A DNA stretch of 64,000 nt from Bathynomus jamesi (GCA_023014485.1 JAJOZX010000088.1:2080001-2144000), one strand, 5' to 3'. Numbered from the stretch's first letter, positions 52,983-63,988 are shown. The notes: generated from the sequence alone by a model not told the origin. Translations and numbers: made by a program.

Positions 52983-53886
52983 ACGGGTCGGCCAAAAAAA
53001 ACATGCGCTTGATCGTAACCTAATAAATCAAAATGTGTTTAGATGATTTATACAAAATTTAGACAATAATTACCACTGAATTTTATATAAGCCAGCCAAT
53101 TTTTATAACAATGATTAAATTTGGTTGTTTAATATTAACTTCATTTTTGAGTTCCATAAATCTAAGTGCACATTGAAATAATTTTTCTATTTTTTCAGAT
53201 AAAAAATGTACTGTAGATATCCCTCGAATGCCATTCTCTGATGAAGATAAAATAATTATTAGGCATTATAGGATTAATAGGGGATATGGAAGGCACAAAA
53301 TATTGGCGGGATTCCTCAATAAAGGATGGACACTGGGCGGACTGGATGCGTTGCTGAAAAAATTGATGCTACAGGCAGTACTGTTACAAAAAAAAGTAGT
53401 GGTCATCCAAGGAGTGTTAGAACGGAAGAAAACATTGAAGAAGTTTCTACCCGAATTCCGAACAGCCCTGATTTGAATCCTGTTGATTATGGGATCTGGG
53501 AAACTTGTCAGAACGCGTTTATCGTGGTAAGAAAATCAGAAATGTTAACCACCGGAGAGATGTTCTGATTGAACAATGGGCCGAATTCCCACAAGACCAG
53601 ATTGATTCAGCAGTAGATCACTTTAGACCAAGACTTCGAAAAGTAATAGAAGTCGGAGGAAAACATATTGAACAGTATTTTTAGTTTGACATTTTAATAA
53701 CAATTTTATATGAAAGGAATTTTTGGTTGTATAATAAAGAAATTTTGAATGTTTACGGGATCTTTACATTCTATTTTTGTTTACGTGCTAAAATGAGGTC
53801 GATTCAGCTACTGTGCTAAAAATTTAAAGAAATGTTGTCAGATAACGTTATTTTATTTTGTTAAAGTTAAAGTTTGGTGGACCCTG
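52983..53886 (+). mobile_element. Tc1/mariner-type element with internal deletion
   Basis: TA flanks at 52981-52982 and 53887-53888; imperfect inverted ends with GGGTC..CCAAA. The transposase remnant starts MPFSDEDKIIIRHYRINRGY and GWTLGGLDALLKKL, then GHPRSVRTEENIEEV runs straight into PNSPDLNPVDYGIWE. A C-terminal KVIEVGGKHIEQYF ends near 53683. The first two catalytic blocks are deleted and a frameshift lies near 53350. Confidence 0.75.
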
Positions 53887-53934
53887 TATATATGAATTAT
53901 ATGTTTATATGTAGGTGTGTATACATGTTTGCAT

Positions 53935-53952
53935 GTGTGTGTGTGTGTGTTT
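53935..53952. repeat. Short (GT)n tract
   Basis: Just outside the Tc1-like terminus at 53958. Confidence 0.8.
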
Positions 53953-53957
53953 GTATA

Positions 53958-55349
53958 CAGTGCCCGCGAAAAGTATCCGATCACTCAAGAAAATACAATA
54001 TTTTCCCTTAATATTCAGAGACACGTAATTCACTTTCTATTTGTTCTAGCGACATCTGGTAACTTTGAGGTTGCTCGCTGATATGAGAGCTATCCAACGC
54101 ATTCTCAAATTAGTGTTCTGGTAGCCTTCGTTGCGGGTGGCTGTGTCTCAAATTTGTCAGATTTCACTGTTTGTGTAAATTCTTGATATTTTTTTTTTTT
54201 TTACAGAAAGTGGTGTAAATAAAATTTATATATAATGTGTGCTAAAAAACAACTTAAGTGATTGTCGAGGTGCTATTGTTGCTTTGCATGCATGTGGGAA
54301 ATCACAGAGACAGATAGCTAAGGAATTAAACATATCCCAAAGTACCGTTAATTTATGGGTTTCACGGCTAAGAACAATGGTGGCCTAACCACGCCAGTCC
54401 CTAAAAAAACGATCTGGCAGACCGAGAAAAACAAATTCGCGAACAGACAAACTTATGAAACGTTTAGTATTGAAAAACCCAACAATAACTGCGAAAGAAA
54501 TAAAATTTAATATGAATAATTTGTTATCTGGTGTTTCTGAACGAACTATCCAGGAGCGGCTCCAAAAAGAACTCGGATTACCATCTCGCCATGCTGCTAA
54601 GAAACCGTTCATTAATGAAAAAATGCGTAAAAAAACGTGTCGCATTTTGTAAAAAATACATTCATTGGACTGTTGATGACTGGAAGAAGGTTTTATTTAG
54701 CGATGAGTCGACATTTTTGACATTCAGAAGTTGTCCAAAAAAGGTTCGCCGGCCTATTGGCTCAAATAGGATGGACCCTAAATACACCCTAAAGACAATG
54801 AAACACCCTCCAAGTGTGATGGTTTGGGGTTGTTTCGGTTACTATGGGCGTGGAAACTTATATTTTCTTCCGAAGAACACAACTATGAATGGTGCACGGT
54901 ATTTAGCAATGCTACAGGATAAAACTTCTAATGGCAATGGCAATCCAAAGGACAAAAACATACATGCATGATGGTGCACCATGTCACAGGGCCAAAATAG
55001 TGACAAAATGGATTACTGACAATAAATTGATATTTTGGATTGGCCTGGTAATAGTCCAGATCTCAATCCGATAGAAAATCTGTGGCTAATAATAAAAATA
55101 AGGTTGAATGCCACGACACTGGCTCAGTCGAAAAATTACAAGAGGCCATCAAAAAGGTATGGTGCAAGGAAATATCAGTGGAAGTTTGTCAAAACTTGAT
55201 TAAATCCATGCCAAAACGTCTAGAACAAGTCATCCAAACCAAAGGACAGATGACAAAATACTAATATAAGGTTAGTATACATTTAAACATTGTTTTTTAT
55301 GTAAAAAATACAAATTTCAAGGGTGATCGGATACTTTTCGCGGGCACTG
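53958..55349 (+). mobile_element. Near full-length Tc1-like transposon
   Basis: TA at 53956-53957 and 55350-55351; ends CAGTGCCCGCGAAAAGTATC and complement with about 30 bp of inverted repeat (CGATCAC.C). Total 1392 bp, the normal size for a Tc1 element. Confidence 0.88.
54240..55262 (+). pseudogene. Tc1 transposase (DD34E type), broken
   Basis: HTH region remnants (SQRQIAKEL-like near 54310; TKLMKRLVLKNPTITAKEIK, SERTIQERLQKELGL). Then YIHWTVDDWKKVLFSDESTF (first Asp), PPSVMVWGCFGYYGRGNL and MHDGAPCHRAKIV (second Asp, about 54970). [16 protein letters not shown] (Glu, about 55037-55085) follows, each in a shifted frame. At least four frameshifts or stops. The catalytic triad codons remain. 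Confidence 0.82.
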
Positions 55350-55389
55350 TATATGTATAGAAAAAAATAAAACAAAATTTCTTTATTAA

Positions 55390-55894
55390 GACGTGTATAT
55401 ATGTATGCACGAAGAGGGCCAGGACTAAACCTTCCAAAGGGAGAGTGAGTAACCTAACCTAATAAGGGTAATAAAACACAAGAAGGAAAGAGAGATCCTT
55501 TCGTGTGCATATCGCGGCGCATAATTGAGTCTTCACAAGCCTTCCTGGGTGACTTTAGTATCACAGCCATTTGGCATAGGAGCCAGCTCATCGTGTGGCG
55601 TAATCGGCTCTAAGACAGTTTCTTAGAGGGACACAGCCAGAGAATAAAGACAGACGGCTTAGATACACAAATACATACACAATCTTACGCATACGTACAA
55701 TCTTTAGGAGCGCGGCTTAGAAGGCAGTTATGACAACCAATCGTACGGCGTAAACGGCTCACAGCCAGTTTCTTTACAGGGACACAACCAGTCGTATATG
55801 GCTTAATCATGGCACGTACACAGTTATTTCTTTGTACGTACGTATAAAGAAGAAATAAAACGCACAGTTACATTGCTCTGTCTCAAAAAATAAC

Positions 55895-55933
<39 letters not shown>

Positions 55934-56035
55934 CGTATATGACTTAATCAAGGCATGTACAGTTATTTCTTTGTGTGCACGTAAAGGAGAATTAACATCG
56001 CTCTATCTCAAAAAAATAGCAAAATACACACGCAT
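55390..56035. repeat. Degenerate duplicated block with (CA)n
   Basis: CGTG/ACGGCGTAA.CGGCTC then CAGTTTCTTA.AGGGACACA.CCAG occurs at about 55588 and 55744; ATATG.CTTAATCA.GGCA.GTACA then GTTATTTCTTTG occurs at about 55797 and 55936. A (CA)n tract (55899-55932) separates the last pair. Preceding 55420-55460 has CCTAACCTAA. Confidence 0.65.
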
Positions 56036-56058
56036 ATATATATATGTATATATACTAA

Positions 56059-56150
56059 TATGCCTTCCTTAGACTACCACACAATCTCCTTCACACATAG
56101 CCCCTCATGCATACCCCCACAACCATCGGCAGTATTACAACACCAACTGA
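56059..56150 (+). repeat. Detached LINE 3'-end fragment
   Basis: ATGCCTTCCTTAGACTACC, TAGCCCCTCATGCATACCC and CAACCATC match, in opposite orientation, the 3'-end units at 61560-62060, and the partial copy at 57930-57995. Confidence 0.65.
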
Positions 56151-57000
56151 AAGTCAAATAGTTCTAATGTAGTTTATATGCCTATAATTTTTATTTTATT
56201 AGGCTATAGCAGGCCTGACTCATCCCCATTTTAACTCTAGAAAGCTAGTGTGACCTATTACCACAAAAGTATATTTGTTTTACTGGAAATTATGTCTTTT
56301 ATTGTATGCATGTTAATTTATATTTTTGTTCAGTAACAAAAAAATTGTTTGATTCACTAGTCACTAGACACTAGTCACTATGTGTGTAGTCCTACTGACC
56401 TTTTAAGGTTAATTCCTATCCATGTAGTCCAAAATGTAACTCAGTTTTTACTAGCTTACTAAAACTATGATGCAGACCTAGACGGTTCTATTTAACCCAG
56501 AATGGCTAAGTGATTATCAAAGAAACATTATGGTATAATGTAATTACAAATAACAGCTTTCTGTAGGCAACTGCAATAATAAATTAGTTACCAGAAAGTT
56601 CATTAACATATAAATAATTTGAGTAGCATCAGAAATTTATAAAGAATGATTCGGCTGCTTGCAATATATTTTTTTTTTTGGCTTTATAAGTTAGTATGTT
56701 CTGGGATAAATATATGGCAACAATGTCTCTCATTACGGATACAACGTTAGGGAATCTTACATATACTTTAACCTCTTCGCCATAATGTTAATGAATTTAT
56801 TGTTATGAACTCCAAGATTTATAAATAGCTTCTCGTATACTATTTGTAGTCAATAAGCAGCCCATGGGTACTTGTATAATCGAACACAAATACAGAAAAC
56901 GGCACTTGGCGGAAAATGAAGGGCTTACTGTGTGAAATCAATAATTAGATATGGTAACAATTGGGATCCTCACTCAATAGATTATAAAGACTTAGTCCTT
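56151..57000. other. AT-rich interval, nothing recognised
   Basis: No coding frame above background and no clear repeat. Confidence 0.6.
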
Positions 57001-57008
57001 TATTCCTG

Positions 57009-57345
57009 AATGTATGAGGGAGACTATTTTTTTAATACATGTTCCAGATGTTGCGGCTTCGCACCGTTGTTGTTTGCTTGTTCAGGATCACCATGATTCG
57101 TTTCGCTCCCATGTTTGACATAAAATTGGTATTCTTCTTTGTTGAGGCCTTTGAAGAAATTTTTCATTAATCCACGCTTTATGTGGAGTGGAGGTATCTT
57201 GTTACGATCAAGTTGTGGAATAGCAATGATGTTTGTTTGTCCTGATGTAATCTGCTTTCTCTGGTAAAAATATTTGATTGGGCAGTTAATATTCTGTTCA
57301 TATATTCGTAATGGCAGTTTCTTGCAACCTACTAAAGAAATTAAA
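57009..57345 (-). pseudogene. Exon-like fragment of an unknown arthropod protein
   Basis: On the minus strand a TTTCTTTAG acceptor-like site (about 57330-57345) precedes a frame reading GCKKLPLRIYEQNINCPIKY, FYQRKQITSGQTNIIAIPQL, DRNKIPPLHIKRGLMKNFFK and GLNKEEYQFYV, ending LEHVLKK and stop near 57026. The PPLHIK.GLMKNF.K motif is one I recall from large uncharacterised arthropod proteins, possibly the later part of the MASRGC-type protein at 18949; that link is from memory. It is isolated and probably a remnant. Confidence 0.4.
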
Positions 57346-57929
57346 GAAATTATTCATGTATTTATATATTTTCCCTGTATTTATTTCTGTTTTTTGTAGT
57401 CTGCAATAAAGTGTTCGCCGACTTTTTATACAGTAAAATACAGGCTCCGCCCACTTTCAGAGAGTATGATTTTCTATAAAAATAAATAAGTTAGCCCTAA
57501 AACTAACAACTGGTTTAAAATGAAATTAATATATTTTTATAATATGCTTAAAAGATATATTTGTGTGTTAAGACAAAAACTTTTTTTTAAATAATTCGTA
57601 GGATGAAAGATTCTTCAATGCGTGGTAAAAGGAATTTTGATAAAAAAATTAAGTTACCCTAAAAAATAAAATCTAGTTTTATTATAAAATTAAATGAATA
57701 TTTTTTCTAATATGATTTAAAGATATGTTTTTATATTAAGGCAAAAAATTTGTTTTTGTTTTAAATTATATTTACCATGCGTCAGTTTTTGTTTGAAAGA
57801 ACAGATAGCATTTCAACACATGAGAACCTTGCCTCGCAGAAGTATTTTATTACTGCTACGAGAAGATTGATAGTGTGCCTATTATGTGTGCTGTTTTTTA
57901 TATCTTATTGGTCTAATGGGTGGTGGTGG
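57346..57929. other. AT-rich interval, nothing recognised
   Basis: Diverged, loosely repeated AT-rich segments (TATGTTTTTATATTAAG..AAAA near 57555 and 57722). A hydrophobic 73-codon frame at 57777-57998 runs into the repeat at 57930 and is not considered a gene. Confidence 0.45.
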
Positions 57930-58039
57930 GTGTGGTTAATTGGTGCTGTAATGCTGCTGATGGTTGGGGGGGTTATGCATGAAGAGGATTGTATCTAATA
58001 TACTATTTCAGAAATGAAGCCATATATATACATATATAT

Positions 58040-58642
58040 ATATATCCTTCTGTTAAAGGTCTGGATCGGCTACTAAATGTCTGCGAAGTGTATTCGCAGA
58101 AACATGATATTCTTTTTAATGTTACAAAAACTAAGGTTATGCAATTTCATCCGAAAAGCTGTAATCAGTCAGCTGATATAAGGTTTAAAATGAATGGTGA
58201 AGTAATTGAGGAAGTACAAGAATTTAAGTATTTGGGTCAAACTATTGCCAGCTCCTTCAGTGATGACTCGGATATAAGAAAACAATCTCTATGCCTGTGT
58301 GCTAAAGCGAATATGACCAAAGGAACTTTCGTTTCTGTACAAGTGAAGCTAAAGACACTCTTTCGTACTTTCTGCAGTAATATATACGGTCAGCAACTCT
58401 GGGTGAATTATAAAAAAGGTTCTGGAAGAACCCTAAATTTGCTGTACAACAGGTCTTTTAGACTCTTACATAAATTACCCCCGAGATGCTCAGCTTCGCA
58501 AATGTTTGTTACCCGCAATGTCCCGAGCTTCCCGGAGGTAACAAGACGTGCTCAACACAGTCTAATGCAAAGAATTAAAAAATCAACCAACCCGATCATC
58601 CAAGCTATCCATGAGTCCTGCCATTTATCCTCTAATGCCTAA
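58040..58642 (+). pseudogene. L2/CR1-like LINE, RT C-terminal part
   Basis: An open frame with no ATG of its own: GLDRLLNVCEVYSQKHDILF, NVTKTKVMQF, EVQEFKYLGQTIASSF, YGQQLWVNYKKGSGRTLNLL, YNRSFRLLHKLPPRCSASQM and VPSFPEVTRR, stop at 58640-58642. These match the thumb and C-terminal region of L2/CR1-type ORF2. It is 5' truncated just after the palm (no FADD). The 200-codon frame is uninterrupted, so the copy is fairly young. The likely 3' end is the TTTTCATTTTCA repeat at 58800-58840. Confidence 0.7.
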
Positions 58643-58799
58643 GCTATGGACTTTTTGGTACGAAAACGTCTGTCTGTAGCTCCACTTAACTTCGACAGTA
58701 CAGTATTATTTCTAATCAATTGTATATATTTCTATCCTTAGTGTGTGAACTGTCATTGTATTAATAATATTTGTCATATGGACTATAGTCTGCCAACAA

Positions 58800-58842
58800 A
58801 CCTTTTCATTTTCATTTTCATTCATTTTCATTTTCATATATA
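58800..58842 (+). repeat. (TTTTCA)n tail of the L2-like LINE
   Basis: Short hexamer repeat about 160 bp after the ORF2 stop, fitting a LINE tail. Confidence 0.6.
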
Positions 58843-58849
58843 TGTAAGT

Positions 58850-59820
58850 TTTTTTGCGCACACCTACAGGTCGCTACAATTGGTGTAGAACAATGCGGTT
58901 TTCACCATTCGATGCGTCTTTTTATTGTGCAGTGCCCATGCTAAAAAAAATTCCCTGACATAATTTTCCCCCCCCCTTTAGGGGTACAGTTCTTCCATGC
59001 CTGTACACGCATTTTTTTAATTTTTCATTTTTAATCATAATTTTGGCACAAAATAAGAAAATAAGTCAATATTTACTAAACATTTAATATCATTCGATTC
59101 ACAAAAGATTTATTTATCGATTCAATTTTAAAAAGTATATATTTTTAAAATTCATAAAGAACTTTTTGCAAAAAACTAAAAACAAACATGCATTTTTAAA
59201 ATTCAATGATTTTTATACAAAATATTTTGATATTTTTAAAATTCAATGATTTTTATAGAAAATATTTTGATATTTGTTATAATTTTAACATTTTTCGATT
59301 CACAAACGATTTCTTCATCGATTCAATACAAAAAATACATAATTAAAACGGGCAATTTAAATAAACACGAGTTTAAACTTAAACGAGCCACACTCAAAAT
59401 TATTTACTTTGACTTTTGTGCGTTTTATTACTGTGGCTTTTGTACAAATAATTTTACGTATACACAAACAATTTGATAGGATATTGATTTATTATTCTAT
59501 TTTTTAGTTGTCATAGAAATACGTTAATTAAGTTATCTGATTAGATGCGCTTTTATAGTTGAAGATCATTTTTAGAAAATTATTTATTTTCCCCACTTTA
59601 AAATATTACAAAATTTCTATTAGGTATCCTAATATCATTATGCCTGTCGCTGTAAGTAAGAAAATAGCAATTATTTTCCATTTTATGAAAATTTCGGACC
59701 CCCTAGGCTTACAAAACCAATTTTCCCCTTTTCTTTATAAAAAATTGTTGATTTTCGGAAGTCTTTCTGTTATAAATTTGTACCAGTCTATTTTTTATCT
59801 ATAATAATAATAATAATAAA
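58850..59820. other. AT-rich interval, no gene
   Basis: Very AT-rich. It contains a 47-bp direct duplication (AATTCAATGATTTTTATA, AAAATATTTTGATATTT) at about 59200 and 59242, and a C-run at 58970-58978. Frames here look random. Confidence 0.6.
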
Positions 59821-59825
59821 AAGAC

Positions 59826-59837
59826 GTGTGTGTGTGT

Positions 59838-59880
<43 letters not shown>
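59826..59880. repeat. (GT)n microsatellite
   Basis: About 55 bp of GT with one TATG interruption, preceded by (TAA)n. Confidence 0.95.
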
Positions 59881-60044
59881 CCAGCCATCAGCCATAACTC
59901 CAAAATGGAAGAAGTTACAAACATGAAACTTCACACACATATTAATTAGGTCCCGAGGTTGTGCACGTGGGTGTTAATAAATTAAATAATTAATTTTAAA
60001 ACATTAAATGACGTCATCAAGATCATTACGAAACCTATGGTAAA

Positions 60045-60300
60045 ATTATTGAATACCCGGTTAGGTTCATTGAATGCCAGGTTAGGTCATCTGTACGCCC
60101 TTGACGATTGGTTAGGTTAAGTCGTGATATTTTCGTTGGCTTTAACGAAAATATCATGACTTAACCTAACCAATCGTCAAGGGTGTACAATTAACCTAAC
60201 CGGGCATTCGATTAACGTACCCGAGCATTCAATTAATCTAATCGGGCATTCAGTTGACCTAACCGCCCGCCATTTAATTAACCTAATCGGGCATCATTAC
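60045..60300. repeat. Minisatellite of about 21-24-bp units with a TTAGG-like core
   Basis: On the right of the hairpin GGGCATTC.ATTAACCTAACC-type units repeat about five times (60190-60300). On the left the inverse form (CCGGTTAGGTTCATTGAATGC) occurs twice (60056-60090). The array is symmetric about the hairpin. Confidence 0.75.
60092..60189. repeat. 46-bp inverted repeat with 6-nt loop (hairpin)
   Basis: Arms 60092-60137 and 60144-60189 are complementary with two mismatches, separated by GGCTTT. The stem contains GGTTAGGTTAAG, carrying the TTAGG unit. Confidence 0.85.
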
Positions 60301-60334
60301 TACTAGTACAGTTCCCGCCGCTTCGCTGACGGTT

Positions 60335-61240
60335 AGACAGGCTAAACTACAAAAAAAGAACCCAGCAGTGAAAATTTTGAGCTTCACATTGTGTCAACAT
60401 TTCTGAATCTGATATCTCCCAAAACCTCACCCCCATTCATACAACTTGGGGCTAACCCCCCCCCCATTACCCCCACCCCTGCGAATTACCCCACCCATCC
60501 CCCATTACCCCCACCCCCACCCTTCCCCGATTGCTAAACTACAGAAAAGAACACAGTCATGAAAATCTTGAGCTTCACATTGCCGCCCGTAATACAATTT
60601 CTGAATTTTTTTTACAATTTCTGAATTTTTTTCTCACAATTTTTTCTCACAATTTCTGAAAGTGTGACGGACAGACGGACAGACGGACAGACGGACAGCT
60701 CTCTTATTATAATATATAGATTATAATTTAACAAAAATGTGTCTGCCTGTCTGTCCGCAGAAAAAACTTTTACGTTTCTGAACCGATTTCGACCAAACTT
60801 CGTATGGTGGATGGGGGTGATGAGTAATGAACGAAAATATATGTGTGCCCCCCCCCACAAATTACTGGGCCCGAGGGCCCCCAGCGCCGCGATAAAACTA
60901 TAGAAAAGAACGCAGCAATGAAAATCTTGAGCTTCACATTGTGTCAACATTTGTGAAGCTTAAGATTTTCATGACTATAGTTTTATTGACCAAATAATTT
61001 AACCCCCAGTAATTAAGGGCCTGCGACCCCCCCAATTACTGTCGGTTCAATTATTTGGTCAATAAAACTATAGAAAAGAACGCAGTCATGAAAATCTTGA
61101 GCTTCACATCCGAGTTCATTGTATCAAGATTTGTGAAGTTTTAGATTTTCATGGCTGCGTTCTTTTCTGTAGTTTTATTGACCGAATAATTGGTTCGCCA
61201 GTAATTGGAGGGCCACAGGCACCCCAATTACTGAGGCCCA
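60335..61240. repeat. Cluster of a dispersed repeat, several copies in both orientations
   Basis: The core GAAAATCTTGAGCTTCACAT preceded by AGAAAAGAACGCAG recurs at about 60345, 60540, 60905 and 61075 and inverted at about 60955 and 61140. An octamer array (GGACAGAC)4 lies at 60667-60699 next to CTCTCTTATTATAATATATAG. C-rich TTACCCCCACCCC units fill 60445-60530. The layout is reminiscent of nonautonomous Helitron/Helentron-type repeats with internal short tandem arrays, but no terminus was defined. Confidence 0.5.
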
Positions 61241-61384
61241 AGGTGAGAGGAATGGGAACGATATCCAGATAAAGGGCTATTGATGTTCAAAATAAAATAC
61301 GCCGTAGGCCCACAATTCGGTTTCGGTCGAAGGGCCAAACAATGCAGATCTAGAAAAATCGGCGCGTAGCGCCGATCTTTTGCC

Positions 61385-63045
61385 ATTGGTAGTCTAAGGA
61401 AGGTATGTTAGTATATACTTTTCAATCTTTCAAAGGTTCGGCGCGATGATTCCTCATTTCACGAAGGTCAAGCTTGTCGCCCCTCCTCTCGAGTTGGCCT
61501 GGTGAAGTATTGAGTTGGTTTCTTGGACTCTCCACCCCACATAATACTTTAATACTGCTGATGGTTGTGGGGGTTATGCATGAGGGATTATGTATGAAGA
61601 GTATTGTATGGTAGTCTAAGGAAGGTATGTTAGTGTATACTTTTCAATCTTTCAAAGGTTCGGCGCGATGATTCCTTATTTCACGAAGGTCAAGCTTGTC
61701 GTCCGTCCTCTCGAGTTGGCCTGGTGAAGTAGTGAGTTGGTTTTTTGGACTCTCCATCTCACATAGCCAGTACTCCCTGCTCATTGGGGATTGTTCTGAG
61801 CCAGGCGTCTAATCTTCTTTTGAAGATGTTCACTGCAACACCATTCGTGTTCCTTAGGTCATTGGGCAGCTGAATAAATAGTTTTGGTCTTCTCACAACA
61901 AAATTATTTTCTTTCAGGGTTAAGGATGTTCCCTGTCTCGCCTTTAATTTGGGAACACGACACAGCCTTCCTTTTCTGATGGTTGGGGGGGGGTCTGCAT
62001 GAGGGATTATGTATGAAAAGGATTGTATGGTAGTCTAAGGAAGGTATGTTAGTATATACTTTTCAATCTTTCAAAGGTTCGGCGCGATGATTCCTCATTT
62101 TATGAAGGTCAAGCTTGTCGCCCGTCCTCTCGAGTTGGCCTGGTGAAGTAGAGAATTGGTTTCTTGGACTCTCCACCTCACACAGCCAGTACTTCCTGCT
62201 CATTGGGGATTGTTCTGAGCCAGGCGTCTAATCTTCTTTTGAAGATGTCCACTGCAACACCATTCGTGTTCTTTAGGTCATTGGGCAGCTGAATAAATAG
62301 TTTTGGTCCTCTCACAACAAAATTATTTTCTTTCAGGGTTAAGGATGTTCCCTGTCTCGCCTTCAATTTGGGAACACGACACAGTTCCTTCTACTTTCCA
62401 CCGTTGTTTGGGGAGTTAGGGTTCAGAGTAAGATTAGGGACTAGTTTCTCCATTATTTTCCAAGTGTAAATAATGGTGTATCACTCTCTTCTCCTTTCCA
62501 GTGAATATAGGTCTAGTTCTCGTAACCTTTCCCAGTAATTTAGTTCTTTGCACCCATTGATCTTGGCTGTGAAGCTTCTTGGATCCCTTCCAGCTGTCTA
62601 ATGTCTTCTTTTTTATAGGGATGTTAGGACCGAGCAGTATTCCAATTTGGGTATTATCAGGTTTTCAGTAGGAATCATTACATTCCTATCCCTTCGTTTA
62701 AAGGTTCTCAATATCTCCCGTTATTCTCTTTGCTCTGTTTACTGCTATCTTATTTTGTGTTTCAAATTTCGCATCATCTGTCATTACAACCCCTAAATCT
62801 TTTGCTCTGGAATTTCTCTGAATTTCCTGTCATTTGGGTATAATATTCCATGGATTTTAGGTCTTCTCTTTTTCCGTACCGTAATAGCTGAAATTTCTCG
62901 GTGTTAAACTTCATATTGTTGTCTTCCGTCCACTTGTAGATTCTGTTTATGTCGGTTTGTAGAGATCCTATGTCTTCTGGGTTTCTTATTTTTCTACTGA
63001 TCTTTGTGTCATCCGCAAAGGATGTTACTGTAGCCCTGTTCAAAA
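61385..63045 (-). pseudogene. CR1-like LINE on the minus strand, with tandem truncated 3' ends
   Basis: Read on the minus strand from 63045: TVTSFADDTKISRKIRNPED, WTEDNNMKFNTEKFQLLRYG (RT motif C onward), then degraded sequence to NFVVRGPKLFIQLPNDLKNT (about 62320-62260) and the 3' region ending near 61985. A second copy starts inside the last ORF part (about 61970) and runs to about 61560; a third holds only 3' sequence (about 61540-61385). The copies are head to tail and similar, differing by a few substitutions. This is the same family as 13364-15100. Where the LINE breaks off at 63045 another element begins. Confidence 0.8.
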
Positions 63046-63517
63046 ATCAACTTTTTCTTATTTTCATAGGTTTCTGTACTTTTTCCCATGCTTTTTGACC
63101 TGAAAAGGCCGAAAATCACAACCATTTTGACCTAGGTTGTTGGGAAGCATTGCCGCATGGAGCTTTAAGTTTTCTGCCTTGAAATCGGCCAAAAGCACCA
63201 GTTCCGGGGTCCCTTGAATCATGTTTTGCACTATAACTTTTTATCTAAACAAGATAGAGCAACAAAATAGGCACCAAATTAAAGTGTTTTTAATCCTCTT
63301 TCTAACTTATACAATTATGATAGTCTTGGAACAAGAAATGGCACATTGGTACATACAAAGATTTCAGAAATATCACAAAATTCGTTTTCTCACACTCAAG
63401 GCAGACAAGGCGCCTTATTCATGACACAAATTTGAGATTAACATTTTGTCACAAGTCTAATCGATCAAGAAGTGAAAGCATTACATGATGATTAATTTCA
63501 TAATGACATTTACACAG
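63030..63517 (-). other. 3' noncoding part of a fourth A/B/C-type element (tentative)
   Basis: The LINE sequence stops abruptly at about 63036 next to CCCTGTTCAAAAATCAAC, which could be a transposon terminus, and the following 480 bp is noncoding up to the stop codon of the minus-strand gene at 63518. No TAGGGTG terminus was seen. Confidence 0.35.
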
Positions 63518-63988
63518 TCAGTTGTTGAGAGTTTGTTTCTTGAAGCTGTCAAAGCGGCGTCTGTTGAACTCCACAGCTTGAAGGAGATAGTCCCTTTGCT
63601 TGGCATCTGTTGTTATGACATTTGCAAAGTCGCTCATCATCTTGACACCACGTTCAGCAATGTCATTCACCGCTTTCAGATTCTTAACATAGTCCAACGC
63701 TTTTCTGTAGTCCTCATTCTGTAGCCAAGACGTGACAGGTTCCAGAAGCCACTCGGATCCAATGTTCAGTGTGTCCAGCAGGAAATGTGATTCTGGGCCA
63801 ATGAGATCAACCAGGGTGGTCTTAGCTGTGACTCTCTGGAATAGAGGCTTTCCTGTTCTGAAGCTGTCTGGCTTCTCAGTGGCATGTAACTGGGCAGCAA
63901 TGTCGTGCTTCAATGTGTCACTCAATCTACTGCTGAACAGGGCAAATGGCACGACTTCCTGCGTCAGGTACCATTTGTGGTTTTCCAT
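63518..63988 (-). CDS. C-terminal part of a fourth transposase-like protein (element D), partial
   Basis: The 156-codon minus-strand frame starts MENHKWYLTQEVVPFALFSS; this Met is probably internal and the protein likely continues past the window edge. It contains TLVDLIGPESHFLLDTL, SEWLLEPVTSWLQ and NDIAERGVKMMSDFANVITT and ends FDSFKKQTLNN. The last motifs parallel SSEVLEPPLTTC and SVERCVKMVTEAA of element C, so it is a more distant member of the same group. Undamaged as far as seen. The N-terminal catalytic motifs are outside the window. Confidence 0.5.
   Translation of the reverse strand: MENHKWYLTQEVVPFALFSSRLSDTLKHDIAAQLHATEKPDSFRTGKPLFQRVTAKTTLVDLIGPESHFLLDTLNIGSEWLLEPVTSWLQNEDYRKALDYVKNLKAVNDIAERGVKMMSDFANVITTDAKQRDYLLQAVEFNRRRFDSFKKQTLNN

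Noticed and set aside
57777..57998. Membrane-protein-like frame of 73 codons
   Set aside because: Its Trp/Val-rich part comes from a GGTGGTGGGTGTGG stretch continuous with the dispersed LINE 3'-end repeat.
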